Source of the DNA: Tropicimonas sp. IMCC34043
Lineage (GTDB): Bacteria; Pseudomonadota; Alphaproteobacteria; Rhodobacterales; Rhodobacteraceae
Assembly (NCBI RefSeq): GCF_003390845.1
Contig: NZ_QMEK01000007.1
Coordinates: 62,001 to 126,000 of the forward strand
Direction of reading: 5' to 3'
DNA length: 64,000 bases
In this document: positions 1 to 8,810 of the stretch, one piece after another
Layout of the letters: each line of letters starts with the position of its first letter
Position numbering within the stretch: position 1 is the first letter of the stretch
Made by a program: the position numbers and the translations under genes
Notes under the pieces: generated by a model
Database searches by the model: none
Told to the model about the DNA's origin: nothing
Seen by the model: only the letters and a program-made list of their open reading frames with translations

Positions 1-509
1 AGATCCAGTTCCTCGGCCGCGGCACGGTCTGGGGGATTCCGATGCCCTTCGTCATCATGCTGGTCATGCTGCTCTGCGCCGTGTTCCTGACGCTGAAGAC
101 GCCCTTCGGCCGCTATATGTATGCCATCGGCAACAACCGCGATGCCGCCCGCATGCTGGGGATCCGGGTCGACCGGATCCGCGTGCTGGTCTTCGTGCTG
201 GCGGGGGCGCTGTCGGCACTTGCCGGCGTGCTGCTGGTGGCGCGGCTTGGCACCGCGCAGCCCTCGATCGGCAATTCCTGGGTGCTGGGCCCGATTGCAG
301 CCGCCGTGATCGGCGGCGTCGCCACCACCGGCGGCGTCGGTACGATCCTTGGCGCGATCTGCGGCGCGGCCATCATCGGGATCATCGAAAACATCATCGT
401 GCTGTTCGGCGTGTCTCCCTATTGGCAGGGGATCGTCAGCGGCGCGATCGTCGTCATCGCGATTTCCTTCGATGCGATCTCGCGTCGTTGGCTGCGCAAG
501 GAGTCCTGA
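1..509 (+). CDS. Sugar ABC transporter permease, RbsC type (5' end outside window)
   Basis: This is the C-terminal part of an inner-membrane permease of the ribose/branched-chain type (BPD_transp_2 family). The reading frame is open from the first bases of the window and ends in RKES at 509. Four or so hydrophobic segments are visible. The conserved stretch GRYMYAIGNNRDAARMLGI, followed by the motif region around GPIAAAVIGG, is typical of RbsC-like permeases. It lies 3 bp upstream of a dihydroxyacetone-type kinase, so the imported substrate is probably the ketose or polyol that feeds the kinase. The binding protein and ATPase would lie upstream, outside the window. Confidence 0.9.
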   Translation, partial: IQFLGRGTVWGIPMPFVIMLVMLLCAVFLTLKTPFGRYMYAIGNNRDAARMLGIRVDRIRVLVFVLAGALSALAGVLLVARLGTAQPSIGNSWVLGPIAAAVIGGVATTGGVGTILGAICGAAIIGIIENIIVLFGVSPYWQGIVSGAIVVIAISFDAISRRWLRKES

Positions 510-512
510 CCC

Positions 513-2300
513 ATGAACGAGATCACACCCAAGATCGCCCGTGCGAAGAAACTGATGAATGCGCCCGAGGACATCATCCCCGAGGCCATCGCCGGAATGG
601 TCGGCGCGCACCCCGACATGCTGCGGCTCGAAGGCGCCACCGGGCGCGCGGTGGTCGCGGTCGACGGGCCGAGAACCGGCAAGGTCGGCATCGTCATCGG
701 CGGCGGATCGGGGCACGAACCGGCCTTTGCCGGCTATGTCGGGCGCGGGCTGGCCGATGCGGCCGCTGTCGGCAACGTCTTTGCCTCGCCCTCTCCCGAA
801 CAGATCCTCGACGCCACCCGTGCCGCCGATGGTGGCGCCGGCATCGTCTATCTCTATGGCAACTACACCGGCGACGTCATGAACTTCGACATGGCGGCGG
901 AAGAGGCGGCGGGGCTTGGCATCGAATGCCGCTCGGTCGCGGTCTGCGACGACGTCGCCTCGGCGCCGATCGAGCGGATGACCGAACGCCGCGGCATCGC
1001 GGGCGATTTCTTCGTCTTCAAGATCGCGGGGGCGGCGGCCGAGGACGGCCGCGATCTGGACGCGGTCGAGGCCGCGGCCCGCAAGGCGCTGGCCAGCACC
1101 CGCTCGATGGGCGTCGCGCTGACCGCCTGTTCGCTGCCGCAGACCGGCAAGCCGAACTTCGAGATCGGTGACGACGAGATGGAAATCGGCATGGGTCTGC
1201 ATGGCGAGCCGGGGATGCGGCGCGGCAAGGTCGGCACCGCCGATCATGTCGCCGACGAACTGCTCGACCCGATCCTCTCAGAACTCGCGCTGGCCGAGGG
1301 CGACGAGGTTGCGATCCTCGTGAACGGTCTGGGCGCCACCGGGCTGCTCGAACTCTACATCCTGCACCGCCGCGTGGCCGAGGTGCTGGCGGCGCGGTCG
1401 GTGCGCATCCACCATTCCTGGGTCGGTGAATACGCCACATCGCTCGAGATGGCGGGGGCCTCGATCACGCTGCTGAAGCTCGACGACGACCTCAAGGACC
1501 TGCTCGACAGGCCCTGCCGTACCGCGGCGCTGACCGTCGGTGCGGTCGCGGCGCCGGCCGCATCCGCGAAGGCCGCGGCGCGGATCGAAACCGCCCGCGT
1601 GCTCGACCGGGAACTGGCCAGCGCACCCGCGCCCGCGCAGAAGCTCGTGCGCGAGGGGGCGATCACGCCCGCAATCTTCCGCGCCATGGTCAATGCCGCG
1701 GGCGAGCGGATCGCGGAGGAGGTCGATATGCTGTCGGAACTCGACGGCGTCATCGGCGATGGCGATCACGGCGTCACCATGGACATCGGCTGGAAGGCGG
1801 TGCGCAAGGCGCTGGCCGACAGCCCGGCCGACGAGACCATCGAAACCTCGTGCAAGCGGATGGCGAAGGCCTTCCTCGATGCGGTCGGCGCCTCGTCGGG
1901 GCCGCTTTATGCCACCGCGTTCCTGCGCGCGGGCACCGCGGTCAAGGACCGGCTGAACCTCGATGCCGCGTCGATGGCGCGCTGGATCGAGGCGGCCTGC
2001 CAGGGCGTGCGCGAACGCGGCCGGGCGGAACCCGGCGACAAGACCATGGTCGATGCCTGGGTGCCGGCAGCACTCGAGGCGCGCAAGGCCGCCGATGCCG
2101 GCGGCGACGTGCTGGCCTGCCTCGATGCGGCCGTTGCCGGGGCGAAGGCCGGCATGGAAAGCACCCGCAATATCGAAAGCAGACGCGGCCGGTCCGCGAA
2201 GCTTGGCGAACGAGCGGTCGGCCACATCGACCCCGGCGCTGCCTCGACCACGGTGATCCTTGGCGCGATGTGCGACGCGGCCCACGCGGCCCTCGGCTAG
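513..2300 (+). CDS. Two-domain dihydroxyacetone/ketotetrose kinase (DhaK-DhaL fusion)
   Basis: A 595-residue ATP-dependent kinase with a DhaK (Dak1) substrate domain at about residues 10-335 and a DhaL (Dak2) nucleotide domain at about 385-590. His230 in MGLHGEPG matches the histidine that binds the substrate covalently in the family. GDGDHG at 415-420 is the Mg-ATP binding motif of DhaL. The fused form uses ATP rather than the PTS. Relatives phosphorylate dihydroxyacetone, D-glyceraldehyde or L/D-erythrulose. The ribose-type permease 3 bp upstream and the SorC regulator downstream suggest a tetritol or erythrulose catabolic operon, but the substrate cannot be read from sequence alone. Confidence 0.9.
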   Translation: MNEITPKIARAKKLMNAPEDIIPEAIAGMVGAHPDMLRLEGATGRAVVAVDGPRTGKVGIVIGGGSGHEPAFAGYVGRGLADAAAVGNVFASPSPEQILDATRAADGGAGIVYLYGNYTGDVMNFDMAAEEAAGLGIECRSVAVCDDVASAPIERMTERRGIAGDFFVFKIAGAAAEDGRDLDAVEAAARKALASTRSMGVALTACSLPQTGKPNFEIGDDEMEIGMGLHGEPGMRRGKVGTADHVADELLDPILSELALAEGDEVAILVNGLGATGLLELYILHRRVAEVLAARSVRIHHSWVGEYATSLEMAGASITLLKLDDDLKDLLDRPCRTAALTVGAVAAPAASAKAAARIETARVLDRELASAPAPAQKLVREGAITPAIFRAMVNAAGERIAEEVDMLSELDGVIGDGDHGVTMDIGWKAVRKALADSPADETIETSCKRMAKAFLDAVGASSGPLYATAFLRAGTAVKDRLNLDAASMARWIEAACQGVRERGRAEPGDKTMVDAWVPAALEARKAADAGGDVLACLDAAVAGAKAGMESTRNIESRRGRSAKLGERAVGHIDPGAASTTVILGAMCDAAHAALG

Positions 2301-2307
2301 GCCACGG

Positions 2308-2340
2308 CCCTGGCGCTTCAGTCCTCCAGAAGCGCCAGGG
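2308..2340. terminator. Convergent hairpin between kinase and SorC regulator
   Basis: A perfect 12-bp inverted repeat (CCCTGGCGCTTC and its complement) around a 9-nt loop lies between the two convergent genes and includes the stop codon of the regulator. There is no T-tract, so termination is inferred from position and stem strength only. Confidence 0.5.
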
Positions 2341-3292
2341 CAACCCCTTCGTTGGTGGCAAAGCGGTTGACATAACCGCCGCGCAGGATTGCCCGGATCA
2401 CCAGCAGTTTCGACATCCCCCCCGACACCAGCACCGAATGCGGCTTCAGCCGCAGCTTGTCAGGGGGCAGCGCGATGATCGTGTCGTTGATGAAGTGATC
2501 GACCGGCCGGCCATCGGCGTCGATGAAACAGCCCAGCACCTCGCCCACCGCCCCCGCCGCGACGATATCGTCAAGGTTGTCCTTGATCACCCGCACCTGG
2601 GTCAGCGAACTTGTCTCGGTCACCGCACCGCAACTGACCATGGCAATATCGGCGATCTCGGTGCGCGCAAGCACATCGGTCAGCTCGTCGATCAGCAAAA
2701 GCGCGTCGCGCGCATCGGGCGTCGCGCAATAGATCGGCGCGGTCAGATAGTGGCATTCGACGCCGAGCTTCTGCGCCGCCTCGGTCGCCACATCGAAGGA
2801 ATTCGACCCGGTGGCCCGCGCGATGCCGCCGATCAGCCCGACAACCCAGCTGCCCTCGCTGGGCCGGGTCGACAGCCGTTGCACCACATGCGACAGGGTG
2901 CGGCCCGATCCGATCCCGATCCCCAGGTCCTGATCCTTCAGGATCGGGCTGACCATCGCGCCCGCCGCCTCGCCGATCAGGCGTTTCTGCAGCAGGTAGT
3001 CGTCCACATCGGGCACCACGACCACGTCGATCAGACCGTATTTCTGGGCCAGCGCCTCGGCCGCGACGCGGCACGAGATCAGCGGCAGGTCGAGTTCGAT
3101 CTTGACCAGCCCCTCGGCGCGGATCTGGCCGATGATCTTGTTGACCTTCAGCCGGGTAATATCCAGCCGGTCGGCAATTTCCTTCTGGGTCAGCCCGGCA
3201 ACGAAATAATACCACCCGACCCGCGCACGTTCGTCGAGCGCAACGAATTCCCCTGCGACGTCCCCGACCTCTGCCCGCCCAGAATACTTCAT
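2318..3292 (-). CDS. SorC/DeoR-type sugar-binding transcriptional regulator
   Basis: A 324-residue regulator. The N-terminal helix-turn-helix is at about residues 20-60 (GLTQKEIADRLDITRLKVNKI). A C-terminal SorC sugar-phosphate effector domain follows, recognisable by GIGIGSGRTL and the late GGMSKLLVI segment. The frame is open further upstream, but the ATG at 3292 gives the normal family N-terminus and has GGAAGA about ten bases before it. It is convergent with the kinase gene and most likely controls the permease-kinase operon in response to the phosphorylated substrate, as EryD does for erythritol genes. The last point is by analogy. Confidence 0.88.
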   Translation of the reverse strand: MKYSGRAEVGDVAGEFVALDERARVGWYYFVAGLTQKEIADRLDITRLKVNKIIGQIRAEGLVKIELDLPLISCRVAAEALAQKYGLIDVVVVPDVDDYLLQKRLIGEAAGAMVSPILKDQDLGIGIGSGRTLSHVVQRLSTRPSEGSWVVGLIGGIARATGSNSFDVATEAAQKLGVECHYLTAPIYCATPDARDALLLIDELTDVLARTEIADIAMVSCGAVTETSSLTQVRVIKDNLDDIVAAGAVGEVLGCFIDADGRPVDHFINDTIIALPPDKLRLKPHSVLVSGGMSKLLVIRAILRGGYVNRFATNEGVALALLED

Positions 3293-3806
3293 CCGCGACT
3301 GTCTTCCGAAACCCTGTGATGTCCGTCTGGAACTGAAACGGCCATCGGACAGGCGCCATGCCAACGGACGGCACGGCACTGCCCGCGCCCTGTCAGCTTC
3401 GCGATGCGTCAGCAAGACCCTAACCGCTGGCGGCGATTGATGTCATCCCATCATCGCGCCCGAACGGCTTTCCCCGCCCGGATGCTGTGATTGCACAACA
3501 TTTCGCCCGCCGGCGGCCTCATCCGGCGCCGCAACGCGGGCCGCCAACCGGGCGACCGGCTGGCCTCAGCCCTCCAGCACGATATGCACGGTGACAAGAT
3601 CGGCCATCGAGGAGCACAGCACCATGGCGTCCAGCAGCGGCCAGCCGGCAATCGCGTCCGCTGGCGGCCCGCGCGGCACCGTTCCGATCCGCCTGTGACC
3701 CCGCCGCGGCCGTTTGCGCGGCCAAGATCCCCAGCCGTCCTCAACGCAGACCGGCCCTCTGTGACGCTGCACAAAGGGCCGGTCCCTGTCGCTGTCTTCG
3801 CTGCCC
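3293..3806. other. Intergenic region without a recognised gene
   Basis: These 514 bp separate the SorC regulator from the reductase gene. Several short frames are open on both strands, as expected in GC-rich DNA, but none shows a recognisable family. A short minus-strand frame ending at 3566 has an ordinary-looking hydrophobic C-terminus (WPLLDAMVLCSSMADLVTVH) and could be a decayed gene end. I cannot support more than that. Confidence 0.4.
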
Positions 3807-6281
3807 TCAGCCTGCCGGCTGGCTGAACACCGTCACCGGCGGCAGAACCCCGCTGTAGCGTTCGACATCGGCCATGGCGGTGTGGCCGCAGTTGCCCTGC
3901 GCCAAACGCGAGGTCGCCACCCCGGTGGTCAGGGTGTTGACGTCGCCATAGGCGTCAAGGCTGCCGATCTCGCGCGGATTGACCGGGTCGAACCAGCCGC
4001 CCTCGTTGATGCGGATCACACCGGGCCGGATCTGGTCGGTCACGATCAGCCCGGTCAGGATCTGGCCACGGTCGTTGAACACCCGCACCACGTCGCCATC
4101 CGACAGCCCCCGTTCGGCGGCATCGGCCGGGTTCATCCAGCACGGCTCGCGCCCCGCAACCGCATAGCTTTCGCGGTTCACGGTGCCGCAAAGCTGCGAA
4201 TGCAGCCGCATCTGCGGGTGGTTCGCGGCCACATGCAGCGGATATTTGGTGTCCGGCCCGCCCAGACGTTCGATCGGTTCGATCCAGGTCGCGTGCGGCG
4301 GGCAATCGTCATAATCGTATTTCGCGATTGCCGTGGAATAGAGCTCGAACTTGCCCGACGCGGTGCCAAGCGCGTTCAGCAACGGGTCCTCGCGGAAGGA
4401 CGCGTGACGCACGAATTCTGCCTGCGCCTCGCTCAGCGGGAATTCGAGCGGCTTGTTGCCCTCCCAGAACACCTCGAACACCGGCATTTCCATGCCTTTC
4501 GCGCGGGATTCGATCTTGGCGGATTCATAGATGCCGCGGATCCAGTCCATCTCGCTCAACCCTTGGGAATAGGCATAGCCAACCCCGAGCTTTTCCGAGA
4601 TCGCCCCGAAGATGTCGAAATCGCTGCGCGCCTCGAACACCGGTTCGATGATCTTCTTCATCGGGACGATATGGCTGATGGCATAGTCGCCGACCTGTTC
4701 GATGTCGTTGCGCTCGTAGGATGTGGTCGCGGGCAGCACGATATCGGCGTGGCGCGCCGAGGCCGTCCATTGCACGTCCTGCACGATGAAGGTGTCCAGC
4801 TCGCGCCAGGCGCGCAGCATCTCGTTGCGGTTCTGGTGATGCGAGAACGGGTTGCCGCCGACCCAATAGGCCATCTTGATCAGCGGCAGCTCGATCTCGC
4901 GGCCGTTGAACTGCATGATCTTGCCGGGGTTCAGCAGCGTTTCGACGAACCGCGACACCGGGATCGACACCGCCCCGCTCTGCGCAAGCCAGGCCGCGCC
5001 CTCGGCCACCTGACCCGAGGCATCGTCGATCGACTTCAGGATCGGCGTCGTGTGGGTCGGCGCACCGCCCGAGGCATAGTGGTAGCTGAGGCCATAGCCG
5101 CCGCCCGGCAGACCGATCTGCCCCAGCATCGAGGCCAGCGTGATCAGCATCCAGTGAACCTGTTCGCCATGGTGCTGGCGCTGGGTCGAGAAGCCGAGGG
5201 CCAGCATGGTCCGTTTCGCGGCAAATTCCCGCGCCAGACCGCGCAGCGTCTCGGCCGGAATGCCGCTGATCCCCGCGGCCCAGTCGGCCGTCTTCGGGGT
5301 GCCATCGGTCTGCCCCAGCAGATAGGGCAGGAACTTGTCAAAGCCGGTGGTGTAGCGGTCGAGAAAGGCCTGATCGTGCAGCCCCTCGTCATAAAGCGTA
5401 TAGGCGATCCCCAGCATCATCGCGACATCGGTCTGCGGCCGCGGGGCCAGCCAGTCGCCGTTCAGCGCCTCGCAGGTCTCGGTCCGCACCGGGTCGATGC
5501 AAAGCACCTTGGTGCCCGCCGCCTTCATCAGCGCGATGCCCGGCCAGGCACCGTGATCGGCGATCTGCCACGAGATCTGCGAATTGTTCAGCGGGTTGCA
5601 GCCCCAGAACACCATCAGTTCGCAGTTCTCGGCCAGGTTCTGCCAGGTGGTGCATTGCTCATAGACTTCGAGCGAGCCCGAGACATAGGGCAGGATCACC
5701 TGTGCCGCACCGGTCGAATAATCGCCGGTGCTGTTGGTATAGCTGCCCGTCAGGTTCAGCATCCGCCGCATGAGGGTCTGGCAATTGTGCAGCTTCCCCG
5801 GGCTTTTCCAGCCATAGGAGCCGGCGAACACCGCCTGCTGGCCATAGGTTTCGCGGATGCGGGTGATCTCGCCCGCGACCAGTTCGACCGCCTGATCCCA
5901 GCTGACGCGGACGAAATCGCCCGTCCCGCGCCCGTCGGGGTCGGCGCCCGGGCCTTGCTCAAGCCAGGCGCGGCGCACCATGGGATAGCGGATGCGGGAT
6001 TCCGAATAGACCGAGTCGAGAATGCCGGGAAGCTGCGGCGAGGGCGCCGGGTCGCCTTCCCACGGCACGAATTCGACCGCGCGGCCATCCTCGACATTGC
6101 CGTAGAACACCCCCCAGTGGCTGCCCGACAGGATGCCCTTCTGCGCGCTCTGCGCAAGCGCGCCGCGGGCCAGCAGCGACAGACCGGAAAAGCCGAGCGC
6201 TGCCGCCGCCGCCGATGTCTTGAGAAGGTTGCGCCTGGAAAGCGAAGGCCCTTGCGTGGTCATGGTCGAATTGCTGGTCAT
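3807..6281 (-). CDS. dorA: Periplasmic molybdopterin DMSO/TMAO reductase, DorA/TorA family
   Basis: An 824-residue terminal reductase that reduces DMSO or TMAO in the periplasm with a bis-molybdopterin guanine dinucleotide cofactor. A Tat signal is visible (SRRNLLK at 15-21, then an Ala-rich stretch ending ALAQ near 44). Ser189 in GDYSTGAA matches the serine ligand of molybdenum. GSYGWKSPG carries Tyr156 and Trp158, equivalent to the tyrosine and tryptophan of Rhodobacter DorA; the tyrosine is reported to be missing in enterobacterial TorA, which favours a DMSO-reducing enzyme. The start overlaps the chaperone stop by 4 bp (ATGA) and is preceded by AAGGA. An internal ATG at 6263 would also keep the Tat motif. 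Confidence 0.93.
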   Translation of the reverse strand: MTSNSTMTTQGPSLSRRNLLKTSAAAAALGFSGLSLLARGALAQSAQKGILSGSHWGVFYGNVEDGRAVEFVPWEGDPAPSPQLPGILDSVYSESRIRYPMVRRAWLEQGPGADPDGRGTGDFVRVSWDQAVELVAGEITRIRETYGQQAVFAGSYGWKSPGKLHNCQTLMRRMLNLTGSYTNSTGDYSTGAAQVILPYVSGSLEVYEQCTTWQNLAENCELMVFWGCNPLNNSQISWQIADHGAWPGIALMKAAGTKVLCIDPVRTETCEALNGDWLAPRPQTDVAMMLGIAYTLYDEGLHDQAFLDRYTTGFDKFLPYLLGQTDGTPKTADWAAGISGIPAETLRGLAREFAAKRTMLALGFSTQRQHHGEQVHWMLITLASMLGQIGLPGGGYGLSYHYASGGAPTHTTPILKSIDDASGQVAEGAAWLAQSGAVSIPVSRFVETLLNPGKIMQFNGREIELPLIKMAYWVGGNPFSHHQNRNEMLRAWRELDTFIVQDVQWTASARHADIVLPATTSYERNDIEQVGDYAISHIVPMKKIIEPVFEARSDFDIFGAISEKLGVGYAYSQGLSEMDWIRGIYESAKIESRAKGMEMPVFEVFWEGNKPLEFPLSEAQAEFVRHASFREDPLLNALGTASGKFELYSTAIAKYDYDDCPPHATWIEPIERLGGPDTKYPLHVAANHPQMRLHSQLCGTVNRESYAVAGREPCWMNPADAAERGLSDGDVVRVFNDRGQILTGLIVTDQIRPGVIRINEGGWFDPVNPREIGSLDAYGDVNTLTTGVATSRLAQGNCGHTAMADVERYSGVLPPVTVFSQPAG

Positions 6282-6952
6282 AGCCTGTCCTTTCCGAACG
6301 ATGTGGCGGCGGCCGCCATGTCACGATCGCCCGCCGCGGGGCGGTCCGGTGCGATCCTGTCGAGAAGCGCGATCAGCAACCGCGCCACATTGCCGTAATA
6401 TCCCGCGCCATCGGCCTCGATCAGCGCGGCCGCGAAGCGGTCCGTCCAGCCGGACATTTCGCGGTACAGGCCCGCCACACAATCGGGCCGGCCCTGACGC
6501 AGCGCTTCGGCCAGCGCCACAAGCTGAACCGCGACATGGTCGGGCGGCTCGGTGCAGAGGGCGTCGAGATGCACGTCGAGCGCGCGCAGGATGATGTTCA
6601 TGCGCCCGACCGCCGGACCCTGAAGCCGGCCGGTGCCATCCCACAGGCTGGCATAGGGCCCGATGCTGCGGCGCCGGAAAATGCCCTCGAACAGCGCAAC
6701 GTGGCGGCGTTGCAGCGCCACCGTGATCGCGGGCGCCGAGCCCGAGGCCAGAACCGCGCAGACCGCGTCTGTCGCCTGGGACTGGCCAAGGAATGTGCCG
6801 ATCGACTGCAGGGCGATCTGGCCCTGCATCGATCTGGCGGCCAGCACGCGGGCCTCGTCGGGCGGGGTCAGGAATTGCTGCGCCAGCCATTCCGCCACGA
6901 AGACAAGCTCTGGCACCTCGGATGGATCGATGTTCACGGTCAGGGTCATCAT
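6278..6952 (-). CDS. dorD: TorD/DorD-type cytoplasmic chaperone for the molybdoreductase
   Basis: A 224-residue all-helical protein of the TorD family. These chaperones bind the Tat signal of the apo-reductase and help cofactor insertion before export. The family is recognised from overall length, composition and the C-terminal helical region (about residues 120-200). Position supports it strongly: the start overlaps the cytochrome stop and the stop overlaps the reductase start, each by 4 bp, so the three genes are translationally coupled. Two adjacent ATG codons (6952 and 6949) are both possible starts. The sequence does not show any metal or heme motif. Confidence 0.85.
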   Translation of the reverse strand: MMTLTVNIDPSEVPELVFVAEWLAQQFLTPPDEARVLAARSMQGQIALQSIGTFLGQSQATDAVCAVLASGSAPAITVALQRRHVALFEGIFRRRSIGPYASLWDGTGRLQGPAVGRMNIILRALDVHLDALCTEPPDHVAVQLVALAEALRQGRPDCVAGLYREMSGWTDRFAAALIEADGAGYYGNVARLLIALLDRIAPDRPAAGDRDMAAAATSFGKDRL

Positions 6953-8577
6953 TCCACCGCCGTTTCGCCGTCGGCGTTGAGGTCCTTCGAATGGTTCTGC
7001 AGATAGGCCAGGATCAGGCGATACTGGTCGTCCGTGAACGAGGTGAACCGCTTCATCGAGTTGAGCGTGCCGACCCACTGGTTCGCCGTGAAATGCTCCT
7101 GCTGAGGCAGCACGTGGCAGGCGGCACAGGCCTTCTGATAGGTGTCCTGCCCATAGGACCACAGCGCCTGCCGGTTGGTGTTCAGATCGGCCGCATCCGA
7201 CCACAGCGTGATCTCGGCCGGCACCCAGACCTGCCCGGTATCGGCATCGGTCTCGGGCGCGCCGCGCACGACGGCCGCCGCGGCGGTATCGTCCAGCACC
7301 GCGGTCATCACCCGGTGTCCCTTGGACTGATAGACGACCGAGGGCGCATCCTCCATCTGCCAGCCCTTCAGCACCAGCTGCAGCTTGTCGCCGTCGCGCG
7401 CCGCGACGTTTACAAGCGCGCTGCCAAGCAGCTTGCCCTGCGCCGGGGTGTCGGTGCCAAGCGCCGCGCCATCGAGCCAGACGTTCTTGGTCGCGACCAC
7501 CGAGGCGTCGTCGTCTTGCGCGATCTCGGCCTCGGGCGAGGTCGGCAGGTTCGGCGCCGCCCGCACCACGTTCTCAAGCATGACGAGCTTGTTGGTCATG
7601 TTCGGCTCGGGCATCCCCGGCGCCGGTTTGTCGACGGCCGGCACATGCTTGAGATAGACCGCCATCGCCTGCAGGTCCGCGAACGGAAGCTGCGAGGTGT
7701 TCGCGATGATCTCGGCCATGTCGCCGTCCGAGGCGCGGCCAATCGGGCTGACCCCGGTGTGGAGGTAATTGGCAATCGCCGCCGGCGCCCAGAACCCGAT
7801 CCCGGTTTCGTCCGGCGTGATGTTGGGGACATAGAACGAGCCATCGGCGCTCGGCCCGCCCGCATAGCGCTCGGACCCGATGACGACGCCCATGGCGTTG
7901 CGGGGCGAGTGGCATTCGGCACAGTGGGCCGTGCTTTCGACCAGATACTGCCCGCGGTGGTATTGATCGGCATCGACGCCGTCGGGCACCGGACCCGGTT
8001 CGAGGGGCTTGCCGTCCAGGAACGCCAGCCGCCAGACCCCGACGCCGCGGCGCAGGTTGAACGGGAATTTAAGCTCGTGGGGCGGCGCAGCCTCGGCCAC
8101 CTCCGGCAGCGTCATGATATAGGCATAGAGGTCGCGGACATCGTCGCCCGACATGCGCTGGTAGGAGGTATAGGGGAAGGCCGGATACAGGTTCTGCCCG
8201 TCCGGCCACATCCCGCCGGGGCCGACACCCTCGCGCATCGCACGGTCGAATTCGGCCAGCGTCCATTTGCCGATCCCGGCGGTCTCGTCGGGCGAGATGT
8301 TGGGCATGTGGAAAATGCCGAATTCCGAGTCGAGCGCGCGGCCGCCGCCCAGAAGCGTGTCGTCGTCCTGGCCCTGTGTCATGTGGCAGGTGCCGCAGTC
8401 GGCGGTCAGATAGACGTTGCGTCCGTTCGCCAGATCGGCGCCGGCGATCTCGGGCAGATCGCGGCCGGGATGGGTCGCCGACCAGGTCCAGGGAGAGGTC
8501 AGGACCACGAACCCGAGCACACCCAGAAGGGCCGTGCCCCCCGCAATCCGGAATAGGGTATTGCGTCTTGTCGCCAT
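6949..8577 (-). CDS. Triheme membrane-anchored cytochrome c: diheme module fused to DorC/TorC C-terminal domain
   Basis: A 542-residue cytochrome with an N-terminal anchor (about residues 9-28) and three heme c motifs: CGTCH at 61-65, CAECH at 219-223 and CAACH at 484-488. The first 320 residues look like the diheme cytochrome subunit of membrane alcohol/gluconate dehydrogenases (repeated PNISPDET / PNITPDET segments). The last 200 residues resemble the C-terminal domain of DorC/TorC (HFTANQWVGTLNSMKRF near 495-511). The usual pentaheme NapC-like part of DorC is absent. It is the first gene of the operon, with AAGGAGG before the ATG, and is the likely electron donor to the reductase. Direct quinol oxidation by the N-terminal module is inference. 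Confidence 0.85.
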   Translation of the reverse strand: MATRRNTLFRIAGGTALLGVLGFVVLTSPWTWSATHPGRDLPEIAGADLANGRNVYLTADCGTCHMTQGQDDDTLLGGGRALDSEFGIFHMPNISPDETAGIGKWTLAEFDRAMREGVGPGGMWPDGQNLYPAFPYTSYQRMSGDDVRDLYAYIMTLPEVAEAAPPHELKFPFNLRRGVGVWRLAFLDGKPLEPGPVPDGVDADQYHRGQYLVESTAHCAECHSPRNAMGVVIGSERYAGGPSADGSFYVPNITPDETGIGFWAPAAIANYLHTGVSPIGRASDGDMAEIIANTSQLPFADLQAMAVYLKHVPAVDKPAPGMPEPNMTNKLVMLENVVRAAPNLPTSPEAEIAQDDDASVVATKNVWLDGAALGTDTPAQGKLLGSALVNVAARDGDKLQLVLKGWQMEDAPSVVYQSKGHRVMTAVLDDTAAAAVVRGAPETDADTGQVWVPAEITLWSDAADLNTNRQALWSYGQDTYQKACAACHVLPQQEHFTANQWVGTLNSMKRFTSFTDDQYRLILAYLQNHSKDLNADGETAVE

Positions 8578-8622
8578 GTCGCGTGCCTCCTTGAACCCCC
8601 GCAGGGTGCCGATTTGGGCGTC

Positions 8623-8628
8623 ACTATA
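8623..8628 (-). promoter_or_regulatory. Putative -10 element of the cytochrome-chaperone-reductase operon
   Basis: The minus strand reads TATAGT here, about 46 bp upstream of the cytochrome ATG. No good -35 box sits 17 bp away (GCCTTT), as expected for a promoter that depends on an activator. The direct repeats listed next lie just upstream. Confidence 0.4.
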
Positions 8629-8660
8629 GCGTTTTGCGGCGGGCCAAAGGCTTCAGGCTT

Positions 8661-8693
8661 GTGAATGAAATGTAAACGAGACGTGAAGTCGGC
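8661..8693. promoter_or_regulatory. Three 11-bp-spaced direct repeats, candidate DorR binding sites
   Basis: GTGAA, GTAAA and GTGAA begin at 8661, 8672 and 8683, a regular 11-bp spacing of one helical turn. OmpR-family regulators such as TorR/DorR typically bind tandem direct repeats with this period. The array sits in the divergent gap between the reductase operon and dorS, centred about 45-75 bp upstream of the predicted reductase-operon start site. Confidence 0.5.
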
Positions 8694-8810
8694 CCGACCC
8701 CTGACGGCTCCCCGGAATCGGGTTTCCGGTTGCCGCCGCGCTCGGGGTTTGAAAGATGCCGTGGAGTAAGGGAGTATCGGGCGGGAAATGACGTTTCAGG
8801 GAACATGCCG

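Noticed and set aside
3566-3772. Possible minus-strand gene remnant downstream of the DMSO reductase gene
   Set aside because: The 68-residue frame has no start with ribosome site and no recognised family; it may be chance.
3882-6398. 838-residue plus-strand frame antisense to the DMSO reductase gene
   Set aside because: The minus strand encodes an unmistakable molybdoreductase; the opposite frame has no domain.
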